64,000 nucleotides of DNA from Cryptococcus deneoformans JEC21 (GCF_000091045.1 NC_006686.1:1137501-1201500); one strand, 5' to 3'; positions 49,601-60,204 are shown, numbered from the stretch's first letter. Numbers and translations: made by a program. The notes: generated by a model from the sequence alone, not told the origin.

Positions 49601-50373
49601 TTGCAATTAAGCAATCGAATTTATCGGAGGGACAAAAGGTAAGAGAAGGCAACAGTTTTCAAACATCCACGCTTGATCCCAAAGCTGACTAACTGTGCGT
49701 GCGAAATAAAGCGTAGGGATCTTGAGACACTTGACAGATTGAAGAGCTTCATGATAAAAGCCGGAAAATTACAAAAGGACTATCATTTTCCTGAATCAAG
49801 TTTCGTTGCTGTCATGAGTAACAGATCTCCCTCTTCCAATGCCTGTCACTCAAGTGTGCCCGAGCCTGGTGCTCAAGGTCAGCTAACAATTGATAAGGAC
49901 ACTCGAAATGAGGGTAAACGCGACATATCTGCGTCTGAAAGGTACGCTCAAATCATCACCATGATTTTTTAAGTGGGCCATTATGATGACCACAGTGGGA
50001 TTTCAGTGCAGTGCATATTATATCCACTCAATCTTTACTTTCAACGCCACCCCAAATGGCATCTGTTGCGCCTCAAGTCTGTCCATTCTGTGAGACGAAC
50101 TGTGGAAGACCTCTCCGTGCTTGCATCCAGGCCACCGGCGATAGAAAATCCCTGAAAAGGAAAATCAGGAAGCTGAAGGAAAAAATTGATGGGTTAACAA
50201 AAGCCCCGGGGGAGCCTCAAACCGATAAGCAGCAGATGGAAAGGATAATGTTGAGAAAGATGCAGTCATCACTTTTTGATTGCTACAAAAAAGTGAGTAT
50301 TAATGCCCTGTGTTACCGGAATAGAAGTTTACATTTCTACTAGTGGCCTAAAGAACGGCCGTCAGATCTCTGA
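46403..50373 (+). CDS. C-terminal half of a Mit1/CHD-type SNF2 chromatin remodeller (ATPase lobe 2 and tail)
   Basis: About 1,150 residues. ATG at 46403 gives MASTARAKSVRNILME, then an intron, then LRKVCQHPYLSAPELEIF, where lobe 2 normally begins. Lobe 2 motifs are intact: RILLFSQFKMALDR, HLRLDGDTQQAQRQKY, LLTTRAGGVGINLASADTVI, and AIARAYRYGQEKRVLVFKLM for the arginine-finger motif. A conserved brace (KRKMVLDHLVVQQMG) follows, then a long acidic and Lys-rich region, a 49-residue tandem repeat (48673-48966), a zinc-knuckle-like CEYCLEDGHRLQDC and a cysteine cluster CPFCETNCGRPLRAC before a basic coiled tail; TGA at 50371. No lobe 1 lies upstream; it is at 4492-8028. Frames and splice sites are undamaged, arguing against an old pseudogene. 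Confidence 0.85.
48673..48966 (+). repeat. Tandem 147-bp coding duplication in the SNF2 right half
   Basis: Two head-to-tail units, 48673-48819 and 48820-48966, each 49 codons and starting MPPAPPKYV. They share the pattern IL..AT.PE..EN..NTG.AAK......TS..TVS. The duplication keeps the frame, and divergence between the copies shows it is not brand-new. Confidence 0.9.
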
Positions 50374-50503
50374 TGGGCTTCATCCGACTAGTGCAGAGGC
50401 GGCCGTATTTATCCATTTCCAAGAATATTGACCATCACAGCAACAACAATGTATGAATCACAAATGCATCGTGATCGGTGTATCCACAAATCTTTCCTCT
50501 GCA

Positions 50504-50940
50504 CTAGCATGTCCTCCACATCTTGACATTGTCAATAGCGAAACCTCGCACTGTTGGATCAGAAGACCAACTTGTCCCCCACCACTTCGATTTGGCCGCC
50601 CAGAAATCAGGCATTGCCGAAGAAGAATCATCTGTCCATGGCTTACCGCCCTCTCCGTCTGGAAACCAGCCATCCATTGCTCCGACAGCAAGATCAATCA
50701 CCAGATAGAACGCTTCATGATGATTGATGGTTGTCAGTCTTGGGGTAAGAGGGCAAGTTGCAAAAAGAATAGCTCACCTTGGTCGAAGGGCACAACCTTG
50801 AATTGGGATTGAGACCAAGGATCGGTCAATCTCAGGACCTTTGAGAATTGTGCAAGCTGGACAAGCTGAATGTCGTTGCTGTCATTGTTGTTATGGGAAT
50901 GGCTGCTCGCCGGCTTCTTCCCTTTATTCTTCTTGCCCAT
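50504..50940 (-). pseudogene. Headless GH16 fragment (C-terminal third of a beta-glucanase-type glycoside hydrolase)
   Basis: Two exons coding about 126 residues. Exon 1 starts MGKKNKGKKPASSHSHNNN (ATG at 50940) and runs into TDPWSQSQFKVVPFDQ. After an intron with an AAG acceptor comes FYLVIDLAVGAMDGWFPDG, GGKPWTDDSSSAMPDFW and RGFAIDNVKMWRTC, with TAG at 50504. The PFDQ.FYL....AVG..GWFPDG.GGKPW pattern is the C-terminal part of GH16 beta-1,3-glucan-active enzymes. The catalytic E-x-D-x-x-E region and signal peptide are missing. The frame stays open upstream of the ATG for some codons, so another 5' exon is possible. I regard it as a truncated gene or a small derived gene; catalysis is not expected. 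Confidence 0.6.
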
Positions 50941-52043
50941 GGCTATTTTTGTTCTGGAATCAGATGGTTGAGATGCAAAGATAAGGATAGGCCGGGGGGG
51001 CCGTAATAAGGTATGGAGCGAAAATGAACAGTTGGTAGTTGGTCGTTCCGGCTCTTGTCTCCTGCCTTATTACTATTTTGTTATTGAATTTGAGGGATCG
51101 ACGCTTTTCAGTCTCAGTAAATAAATAAGCAAGTGAAAATCAGCAACGGATTGTCAAATGAAATGCCGGAGCGCCACTCGAAGCAGAAAGGATATGCAGG
51201 GCATTCAGACATGTGGTTAGTTTAAGGATAACAGACCGCAGGCCATAGGATGTGGAAATGATAGGTAAGGACAGGAGGGTGGGTGGTGAGTATTATGCCA
51301 GGTACGAAATAACAGGAGGAGAACAGGGAACATGCCAGAGGGGCGGCGCAGTAGGAACCGGGGGGTGTAGAGTTATAGGATCTACTAGCTCCGGCGACAC
51401 CCTGCTGGATGCCTGAAACCTGAAAGAGAACTCTTGTTAGTATGAGATTCAACGAAGCGGGGGTAGACAACATGCGATGCTATTTCGCTGATAATTCGTG
51501 GAAACTGATGAACAACTACGTACTTGTTGTAAGTAGACAAAGATACAAAAAATGACGCACGACCAAATTAATTCCAGACACCAAGTTGTAATTAAATACA
51601 TGTAGTCGGTACTCGAGTTTGTAAATCTGTAGCTGGTATGTAGTCTGTATTTTCACACGCTGTAAGCTACAAGTGCAGGCAGTACTTGTAGACTTTTATG
51701 TTCTCGATTGAAACACAGTGGAAACCGGCAATTTATCCTAGCTGTTTCCATTCACTATTCAACACTGTGGGTTGCACTATGGGCTTGAGCTGCCTGTTGC
51801 CTGAAAACGAGGATCCAAGGTGATGCTGCGGGGCCAAGTAAATGTCACATGGGCTTGTACAACGCTGTCAGTGGATAATTATCCTGGTTCATATCGTTGT
51901 CATTCATCTAATGTTCATGATAATCACGACGAACGAATTGACAACACTTTCTGCGACATCCATGGATTCTTCCCCTGCAATCTGGGAAACCATTTGCTCA
52001 AAAAACAGATTGGCCTAAAACAGTTTGCCCAAAGCAATCAAAT
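50941..52043. other. 1.1-kb spacer without a supported gene
   Basis: No gene could be built on either strand, including no upstream remnant of the GH16 gene. AT-rich from about 51490 to 51720, with TACTTGTA at 51683 and TACTTGTT near 51521. Confidence 0.35.
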
Positions 52044-53276
52044 CTAATCTGCCTTCTTGTCCGATACGGCGCCAGCCTAAAAATGAACCAGGTCAGATTC
52101 CGAAAAACAAAATACGTACAGCGAGCTGACGATCTGGCGATCAGTACTTACAGCCCGATTGTGCTCATCAGCCAGGCGGCCATACTCGGCATTCTGTTGC
52201 GAAGCTTGCTTCTTGAGAGTTTCTGTGTCACCAACCAAAAATCGCCTTATTTAGCATCCGTGGACGATCCTGTAATCTCCGTCTATGGCTTACCGAAATC
52301 ACGCTCTTTTGCCTCCAACTCGGCAATTCTGTTCCTCAACTCTTCATTCTCACCAGCCGCACCACTGGCCTTGGCCGTCTTTGCTTGAAGAGCAGTATAG
52401 CTTTCTTGGACTTGGATAAAGTCAAGGATGATGTAAAAGACGCGGGCGAGGAGGAGGGAAAGGAAAAGGGTAGCACCGGTCAAGTACACTAGGAAACGGT
52501 CAGTACAGTCCGCGACACAATGGAAAAAAGATGAACAGTTTCGCTGGGCATAGAATCGTCGAGCGGCGCTTTTCCTACTGTTAGCGGGATGAAACGTCTC
52601 TAGGACACGCGGCTCACTAATTAGTCTCGGTCCTGGCATCTGTCATGTCCTGCTTCATCTTGGCCGTCGCGCCTGCCGATGTGGCGGTCGTTCAGCAGTG
52701 TGAAAAATGCCTCGTACTCGAAACGACTCACCCTCCTGCGCAATCCTAACCATCCTTTGAAGGGCGTCCACAAAGAGGACCGCGACAAATCTGTGCAAGC
52801 AGGTAAGGAACGCTGACGATCCACTGCACCGGCCACGTACATGAATGTGATTTTCAGCTTTGAGTGTTTCCAAGCCGGGTTAGCGTCTACGTCCGTGCGG
52901 AAAACTTGTCCGTGAGCTACGTACCCCGTACTGAATTTTCGCTACCTGCGGTCCGGAATAGCGGTGTTAGCAGTGCACGCTGTATGACTGGCAGAGGCTG
53001 CTTGGACGCACGACAGGATTCTCGCTCAGGAAATGGAACATCCTGCAGTGGGTGGTCAGCGGCGACGGCGGACGAAGACGTGGCAGTACTTTTTGCGGAT
53101 TGCGAACGGCATGGGGCAGACGATCGTGCAGAAGAGCGAGAGCTCTGCCATGAGGAGGACGAAGCATACTGCGGGCTGTCAGTGGGGGCGCGGGGGGGGG
53201 AGCGGCGACGGACTGGAGTAGTAGAGCTGCGTGGGTGAGCGTGGGATGCGTCTGTGCGGCGGCTGCTTACTGTCAT
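52044..53276 (-). CDS. BAP31-like ER membrane protein (Yet family)
   Basis: ER chaperone/sorting protein of the B-cell receptor-associated 31 family. The mature frame reads MTLYYSICFVLLMAELSLF, PMPFAIRKKMFHFLSENPVV, AKIQYGLKITFIFVAVLFVD and ALQRMVRIAQEG, then a third hydrophobic segment GATLFLSLLLARVFYIILDF and a coiled coil (ENEELRNRIAELEAKERDF), ending KKAD with TAG at 52044. The KKxx-type end resembles an ER-retrieval signal. The gene is cut into many tiny exons: ATGACA alone (53271-53276), a 13-base exon (53214-53226), then pieces of about 20-100 bases. Intron 52489-52536 is 48 bases, stop-free and in frame. It is divergent from the CID gene, with 168 bases between starts. Confidence 0.85.
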
Positions 53277-53444
53277 GGCGGCGAGGCTAGCGTGGTGGTG
53301 TGTGGACGGGAAAGGAGGATGGAAGAACGCAGCGACGCTTATAGCCCGCCGTGACGTCACCCGCCACAGCGCATGTCGCCGAATCCCCGGGGCGTGCTTT
53401 GATATTTCTCGCAGCGGCAAAAGGAAGGACGGTCCACAACCAGC
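53277..53444. promoter_or_regulatory. Divergent promoter region, BAP31-like / CID gene
   Basis: 168 bases between divergent starts, including a TGACGTCAC word at 53352-53360 that matches the CRE/ATF-type palindrome TGACGTCA. Whether a bZIP factor uses it is unknown. Confidence 0.45.
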
Positions 53445-56400
53445 ATGTCCCCCCCGGACGACTCCCCCGCCGGCTTCCACGCCCTCCTCCACGACACCCT
53501 CGCCGCCCCCCGCCTCTCGGCCTCGAAAGTCTCCCAGCTCTCCCGCCTCGCACTCCACAACGTCGCCCACGACCACCGCATCGTCACCACCCTCTACAAG
53601 CTCAACGCCGCCCTCCCGCCCGCATCCCCGTCCCGGATATCCAGCCTCTATGTCTTTGATGCCGTCGCACGCGCGGCAAAGGCGGCAGTCAGCAAGGGCG
53701 TCGGCACCGAGCTCACGAACGAGCGGGGAAAGGGCACACAGGCCAGTCTGCTGCGCAAGCTGGAGGGCGTCGTCGCCAGCTGGGTCGACGGCATGATTGA
53801 CGATGGCAAACGCGGCGTGTGGGTCGAGGGCAGGGTACGTCGCGTTACTTTTTGATATCGTGCTGCGTCCTGACGTCGGCGCGGTGTCGTCTGTTTGTCA
53901 TTAGGAGAAGACGCGGAAAATTGTTGACATCTGGCAAAAAGGCGCTACTTTTCCGCAACCGTGTCTAGATGAGCTCAAGGTAAAGTTGAATAACGCTGTG
54001 GCGTCGGCTGGTCCGTCAAACTCTGCAGACAGTGCGGCTGTCAAGAAGGAACGGAAACCTTTATCGTTAGCGGACGGTGAACCCAAGGGATCAGGTAAAT
54101 CTTTTCTTTCTCTTCTCTCACAAACGTTTCTTCTGTTTCTTCTTCCGGCTTCAATGGAGATCCTGTATGGTGCAATAGTCTGGCAAGGGGTTATGGCCAA
54201 GTGCCTCGACGGAGAGGTGGAAAAGGAATTCAGCAATCCAGGACAAATTAGGCACGCAGCTGCTTTTGACGGTTGCTTGTAAACGTACCCTTGTAGGCAT
54301 TTGTGCAGCAAAAGACGACAAACAATTGCTCTTACTTTCTGTCACTGATCGGCAGTGCGGGCGATTGCAAGTTGAGGCTTGTTACGGATATATACCCTAT
54401 CCTCATCTCGTCCGGTAAAAAGAGTCACTCAAATCCTCGTCAACCATTTGGCATGCATCTCACATTGCGGCTTGCAGCCAAAAGAAAGACCAAAAAAAAA
54501 ACCAAAAAAAAGCCAAGTGAAGGCCTAGATTAATTGTCTCGTTCAATCCTGCATACACAATAGCCTCGAGTGTATATACCGAGGACAGCGACTGTCTTGA
54601 GGGGGGTGGGGGACGGGGTGCATGCGGAAGCTCTTTTGTTCTACGAGGTGCATCGGGTATCTACCAAAGAAACCCCAGTACTCTTGTAGACCAGCCCCAC
54701 CCCGTCCAAATCTACACCCCCCCTCGTTGGTTTTGATCTGAGCGACCTCGGGAAGACAGTTACCAGATCCCACTGCCTCAGGCCAGGAGAGAACATCCTT
54801 GTCGCCCATTTTCTCTTTTCCCCTTTTTTATTATACTGCATCATCTTGTACCCATTTTTGAACGCGTTACTGAGACATACACTTTCCGTCCCCACAGGTC
54901 CATATAATCGATCGACCACACCGCCCTATCCGCCACCCGCTTACATTCTGGCAAAATATGCACGCAGGTCGTCAAAAAGTAGTCGTAAAGTGGCAGAAAG
55001 CAAACCCGAGCAGCCCGGACAGGCTCAACCGGGCGAATTACCGCCAGAAGTCGCCAAATTGTTGGGAATCGAAAAGCAGGAATCGGCCAAGGATGAAAAA
55101 TCACATACACCCTTGAGGTGAGTCTTTTCGAGTGCTTTTCAATAATAAAAGAAGGCCGGTATAGACTGACCGAATGCATGGCAATTCAGCGGTATTCCAG
55201 CCAACGTTGCTGCCCTCCTTCCTTCTACTTTCGATCCATCATCGCACTCTTCCTCGCCGCATACAGTTCCGTCGGCGGCGGCAGCGGTAGCCTCGCAAGA
55301 GTCAACAGCGCCGCCACCGTTGGCGATTAACCACGAGCAATTGGCGGCATTGGCTAAATTTGCAAGCAACAGTCAAACTACAAGCGGCGGGCAGCATGAA
55401 TTGCATGAATTGCCCCCTTTCCCTCCTCCACATCCTGTTCCGTCTGGCGTCATCACCCCACAGCCGTACATCCCACCGCCCAAACCCAAACCCATCTCGC
55501 CCCCTGGAGCCCGGTATCATACTTCCTCTTCTTCTCGCAGCGATAGAGGTCTTGGGGAAAGAGGTTCACCTAGACACATTGATAAAGAAAGAGGAGAACG
55601 AGATTACCAACATCGACAAGATGATCATTGGAGGGCGGGTAGGCAAAGAGACAATCGTTCCCGGTCACGCTCGCCTGATAGACGTACGAATGGTCATCAG
55701 CGGATGAATATACCTCGCCGCCGGCCGGCTGCATCGTTACCCAATCCACTGCCACCACCACCACCGGCCGCGAGATTGGGTCAAGGTCGAGGTATCGGGG
55801 AGGGCGATGGAGAAGAGGATATGGCGCTAGATGTTTCCGACGGAGAAGAAAGAGCAAAGCAGGCCGGTGCTGCCCAAGCAGCAGCGTATCCTCCCCCCAT
55901 CGTCGCCCCGCCATACGTGTCCGTACCGCCTGATGTCGTCGCTCCGCCATTTCCTCCCCCTTCTAGTGCGCTGCAACATCAACCACCACCCATATCCATG
56001 CCCATGTCATCTGGACAGCCTATGAAACGGCGAAATGACCTCGTCACTCTGCATACTTTTCCACTCCAAACGTTTGATCCCTCCAGTGCGGATTCATGGG
56101 CAAAACTCGGTGAAGCTTGGCAGAATAGTACAGGAAGGAAGCCGGAGCAAATGGAATTGATGCATTGGCTGGCAACCGGCCAGGTTATGGACTTTAAGAT
56201 GATGCTTATGGGTACGGGCCATGAGAATGGAGATAGCTCGAGTCAGAGTCACGTATCACCAGGTGACATGAATGGGCTATCGTCAGCAACTGCAAATCCA
56301 GCGATAGGGCTACTGCCACCGTCACAGATGAGGATGGATGTTGGTGCGGGATCTATAGGTCAGCCGCCGCATTTGTCTATAGGAGGAGGAGATCAGTGGA

Positions 56401-56477
56401 GGAATGTGCAGGGACAAGCACAATGGGGCAATGACGATTCTCAAAGGCTGTGGGGAGCACAAGGTCAGGGGTATTAA
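53445..56477 (+). CDS. CID-domain protein binding the RNA polymerase II CTD (Nrd1/Seb1/SCAF type)
   Basis: ATG at 53445. Residues 1-170 form a CTD-interaction domain: FHALLHDTLAAPRLSASKVS, ISSLYVFDAVARAAKAAV, then after an intron REKTRKIVDIWQKGATFP, the typical last helix. Further parts are Pro/Ser-rich, with LPPEVAKLLGIEKQ and an SR-like run (RSRSRSPDRR), long proline stretches and a conserved-looking C-terminal module DPSSADSWAKLGEAWQNSTG. Stop TAA at 56475. Such proteins link RNA polymerase II to termination and RNA processing. I did not find an RRM, so Nrd1/Seb1 equivalence is open. The intron at 54095-54896 is 802 bases, more than ten times the local norm. Confidence 0.78.
54095..54896 (+). 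other. 802-base intron of the CID gene
   Basis: Donor GTAAAT after GGATCAG and acceptor CCCCACAG join GGA TCA G to GT CCA TAT in frame. Inside lie an A-rich segment with two long A runs (54494-54510), a G-rich tract (54601-54619) and a pyrimidine-rich 3' part. No exon, repeat or known RNA could be identified in it. Confidence 0.6.
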
Positions 56478-56744
56478 ATGTATATATAGATATATTTTTC
56501 CACCAGTCAGACCAGTGGAATCATTATGCTAGTTGATTAGATTATACAGCAGTTCTCTTTTGAAGAGAATTCCTTGAGGAATGTTCAAAGGTCACCTTTG
56601 CATGTAATCAGTCGCGCGCTTCTAGACTTGAAAGCAGCAGCCAAAGAAGAGTACAAAAGCTTGTGAACGGACGAAAGACATCTTATAGGATGACATGAAG
56701 GGATGTTATACATGCTAGAGTCGTGGCAATGGAGCGCTAGGTGC

Positions 56745-57592
56745 TCATTTCTGTATTGTGTTGACAAGCCTGTTGAAATCAAACATTAGTAACCAGCAGA
56801 GGTATTTCACCTACACACACCCCCTTTGCCGATGAAAACCTACCAGTCAAGGCCTTCTTCCAATCCATCGCCCTTTATGGCGCAACTTCCCCTCACACTC
56901 CATTCTCTTCCCTTTTCCTGCCCTGCCAAACCAAGCTTGTCACTGATCTCCCCCGGGCTCAACGCACCCTCAACGTCCTGCTTATTTGCAAACACTAAGA
57001 CGGGCACAGATTTGAGCTCGTCCTCTGATAACATGGTGAGAAGCTCGGAGCGAGAAGTGGCGAGACGGGAGGTATCAGAAGAGTCAATCACATAGATTAT
57101 AGCCTAGTAGTTTGTTTGGGTTGGTCATCGAGCTTTTGTGAGGACACGAAGGACACAAACGACACACCTGGGTATTGGCGTAGTAGCATCTCCAATATGG
57201 TCTGATACTGGACTGTCCGCCGAGATCCCATACCTGGAAGTTGATGTTCTTGTAGGAGACTGTTTCAACGTTGAAACCGATTGCTACAAGAGATGATCGT
57301 TTGAGTGCTGCCCAGCGGAATTACCTAGCACGACGGCTTCTCGGCCGACGACGGCTGAAGATGCAGAGGTGACGGAAGAACTTACTGGGGATGGTAGAGA
57401 CGACTTCCCCGATCTGGCAGAGTTGGTCAGCGGGCGGCAGGGGAGACAGGGGCCGCTCACCTGGAGCCTGTACAGGATGGTGGTCTTGCCTGCTGAATCT
57501 AATCCGACCATCAATATCCTGACTTCCTTGTCCTTCCCCCAGAACGCGAGGGACGAGAGCGAGCTGTATATGCGGGAGAGCGAGAGACCCAT
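56745..57592 (-). CDS. ARL1: ARF-like small GTPase Arl1
   Basis: Golgi GTPase that recruits GRIP-domain golgins. ATG at 57592 gives [15 protein letters not shown], with the N-myristoylation glycine at position 2 and an amphipathic helix. P-loop [11 protein letters not shown], switch [11 protein letters not shown] (split across an intron), switch [15 protein letters not shown] and the guanine motif NKQD are all present, and the protein ends LVNTIQK with TGA at 56745. The sequence [12 protein letters not shown] in switch II fits Arl1 better than Arf1. About 180 residues, normal length. Five or more short exons. A G-rich tract sits just upstream of the start. Confidence 0.93.
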
Positions 57593-57638
57593 TGTGGGGA
57601 GTGGGGGTGGGGGAGTGGGGGAGTGGGAGTGGGAGTGA
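57591..57638 (+). promoter_or_regulatory. G-run tract with G-quadruplex potential upstream of ARL1
   Basis: Immediately upstream of the ARL1 start, the plus strand carries at least six runs of three to five G separated by one to three bases (GGGGAGTGGGGGTGGGGGAG and onward). The ARL1 leader on the minus strand is therefore C-rich, and the non-transcribed face for the C7orf50-like gene could fold into a quadruplex. Confidence 0.6.
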
Positions 57639-57790
57639 AATATGAATAAGAGCTGATCCGCGTCGCCTTCACCGCGGCCATTACAAACACTCCGCGTCCC
57701 CCTCTAATCACGTTGCCGAAATCTTCCAAATATTTTCACCTTCACCAAGTCTCCCAAATATCCCGTCTTTGCATCTACAACTCCACCAAC
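57593..57790. promoter_or_regulatory. Divergent promoter region, ARL1 / WKF-domain gene
   Basis: 198 bases between divergent starts. The ARL1 side is the G-run tract and the other side is pyrimidine-rich. Confidence 0.4.
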
Positions 57791-59250
57791 ATGGCATCTT
57801 CTCTGCAAGAAACACTCCCCGCCCAGCCAACATCCCTTCCTGTGTCGCCAGAAAATAACAAAAAGGAGAAAAAAGCGCGGAAAAGAGCCAAAAAGGACCA
57901 ACCTCCGTCTGAGGCTGTCTCGACTGAACCCAAGCCAAACGCAGAAAGCGAACGGCCTCCTCGAAAACCTCGAGCTCGAAAGTCCAAGGGAGGGGAAAAT
58001 CAACTCGATCCTCTTCCCAAGAACAATGCATCTGCGCCTGAAAGTAAGGTTGAAGGTGAAGTAGAAGCCAAGGACAAGAAGAAGAGGAGAAAGAGGGAGT
58101 CTAGGGCTGGTACCGAGGCCGAGACGAAAGAATGTTTGAAAGAGGTTGCCACAGGAGATGGGGCGGCAATTGTTGATCACGAGAAAGATGTTAAAAAGGT
58201 TCAGGACCAGGAAAAGGGAGAGGACAATGGTGCAGACAAAGTGGAGGAGAGAGAGAAGACAAGTGACGAGGCGAGCAAAGAGGGCAAGAAACGGAAGCGA
58301 CAGACTGAACAAGCTCATGTCGAGTCTCAAACTGCGACGGTAGAGGCTTCCCCTGCTGCTATTACTGCCGAAGAAAACGAAGAGCCAAAGGAAAAAAAGC
58401 CCAAGCGGGAAAAGCGTCCCAAAATAAAGTCTGTCAAGGGCGCCATCGATACCCCCAAGCAGCCCGAGGTTGATGTCCAAGCTGCACCAGAAGGGTCAGA
58501 GGGAACAACAATCTTTACAGATTCGTCCCTTTCTGACCAGGCTAAGAAAAGTGAGAACGAATCGTTTTCTCTACATGTGTATGCCGGTTGCTCATGTGGT
58601 CCGACTTTTCTTCTAGACATTTTTTACGCCCACCTCTTTGCTCTTTCACAATCTCCATCTCCGGCACCCAACACTCCCTCCTGGAAATTTAGCAAGGCCA
58701 AACAAAACTGGTTAATGCGGAATATTTTCAGCAATATCGAGGTATGTTGCTTCACATAACAGCCGTCCTTTCGGTAGTATGGATGGGGAAAATATTGACA
58801 ATGGTCGTGAATGCTAGGTACCAGAGACTTACTTTGAAATGGTGCTGGGCTATCTGAAGACTACCCAAGGTCATTCACGAAATGTATGACAATCCACTGT
58901 ACCATCGTCAACGAGTCTGGCTAAATGCTAATGTTTACTCCCCATCGTAGACTCTCATCGAACAAGCCAAGAAAATTCTCGAGCCACCTCTGGTGCCGCC
59001 CGTTGAATCTGTTGATCCCGCGGTCGAAGAAATCACAGATGCCGCAATGCCTGAAACTGCATCTCCAAAGGAAGAATCCGAGGTTGAGAATAGTACGCAA
59101 AACCGGTTGGATAACGTCGATCCTGACATACCCATACCCGAGGCATCTGAATCGAATTCTGAGCAGTTAGAGAAGGAGAAGGAGAAGGAAAAGCAAATCA
59201 AGGAGACTAGGGCCCGGCAGTTGTTAGAGGCCATGGGAGTAGCTCAATAA
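57791..59250 (+). CDS. WKF-domain protein, C7orf50-like (DUF2373)
   Basis: ATG at 57791. The first 255 residues are a long charged low-complexity stretch with many Lys/Arg clusters (KKEKKARKRAKK, KDKKKRRKRES, KKRKRQTEQ), pointing to the nucleus or nucleolus. Past an intron at 58550-58617 comes the conserved core: FALSQSPSPAPNTPSWKFSK with the WKF signature, KQNWLMRNIFSNIEVPETYF and VLGYLKTTQGHSRNTLIEQA. An acidic tail and a coiled end (EKEKEKEKQIKETRARQLLE) close the protein at 59250. Family members are nucleolar proteins linked to ribosome biogenesis, but their molecular job is not settled. Confidence 0.78.
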
Positions 59251-59513
59251 CATTTCCACATTTATCATCAAGTCCGATTGTCTATTTCTGCGTTTCAAAT
59301 TCTTTTGGGAAGGTCAAGTCATTGGCATCGTGTGTGAAACTCTGCAAGTGCATGTATACTCTTTTCACCCTTTCTTACGGATTATCTTTTATTTATCACA
59401 CCAGTCAGCGGCATCATCAAACAGACAACAACCATCATGCGCATGGTACAAGTTTTATGAATTTGCATAACATCCACACATAATTCAACCATCTCTAACC
59501 GACAGACGAACTC

Positions 59514-59554
<41 letters not shown>

Positions 59555-60084
59555 ATCCTCTTGTTGGAGGATCACAGATAATGAGAAGGCGGAGCATACG
59601 AGGAAACGGAAGGTCGGCTGGTGCGAAGGAAAATGTCGATTGGGCAGTTGGTGAGAGGGGAGAGGGAATAATATACAGCGAGTGCAACCCTTGGACAAAA
59701 GGCGTTGCGAAAAGGGATATGAGAGAAGTGGGCACCACAGCCACTGTTGTCGCTTGTGAATTAGGACGAGTTCCATCCTTGATGATGAGATCTTGAATGC
59801 TGGATAGATGACTTGGAGCCTCGGTCGAGGATTGCCCGACCAAAGGCGAGGAAGAGGCAGGAAAATAAAAGATCCGGCTGACCGGCTACGAAGAGAAAGA
59901 AAAAAATTAAAATTACTAAAGAATCATATAGATAAACGGATCCCGACTGGGAAAAGGGGTTAAGGAGTGATATGGCAGTTATCGTTATTGTTGAGATGCG
60001 ATTCACCAACGACTTGGAGCAAGTTAAGAGAAGACAAGTCTAAGAAGGATGAAGGATGGAATCCCTTCGACTTGCTCATCTCCC

Positions 60085-60142
<58 letters not shown>

Positions 60143-60163
60143 ACCGTCGTTTTCAATTCGCTT

Positions 60164-60175
<12 letters not shown>
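59251..60175. other. 0.9-kb convergent spacer
   Basis: Between the ends of the WKF gene and casein kinase I. A minus-strand open stretch (59494-59843) looks protein-like at its 3' part but has no ATG. No RNA gene is recognisable. Confidence 0.3.

Positions 60176-60204
<29 letters not shown>

Noticed and set aside
59494..59843. Possible small minus-strand gene between the WKF protein and CK1
   Set aside because: The longest frame lacks an ATG and the better-looking 3' frame needs a weak donor; no family recognised.
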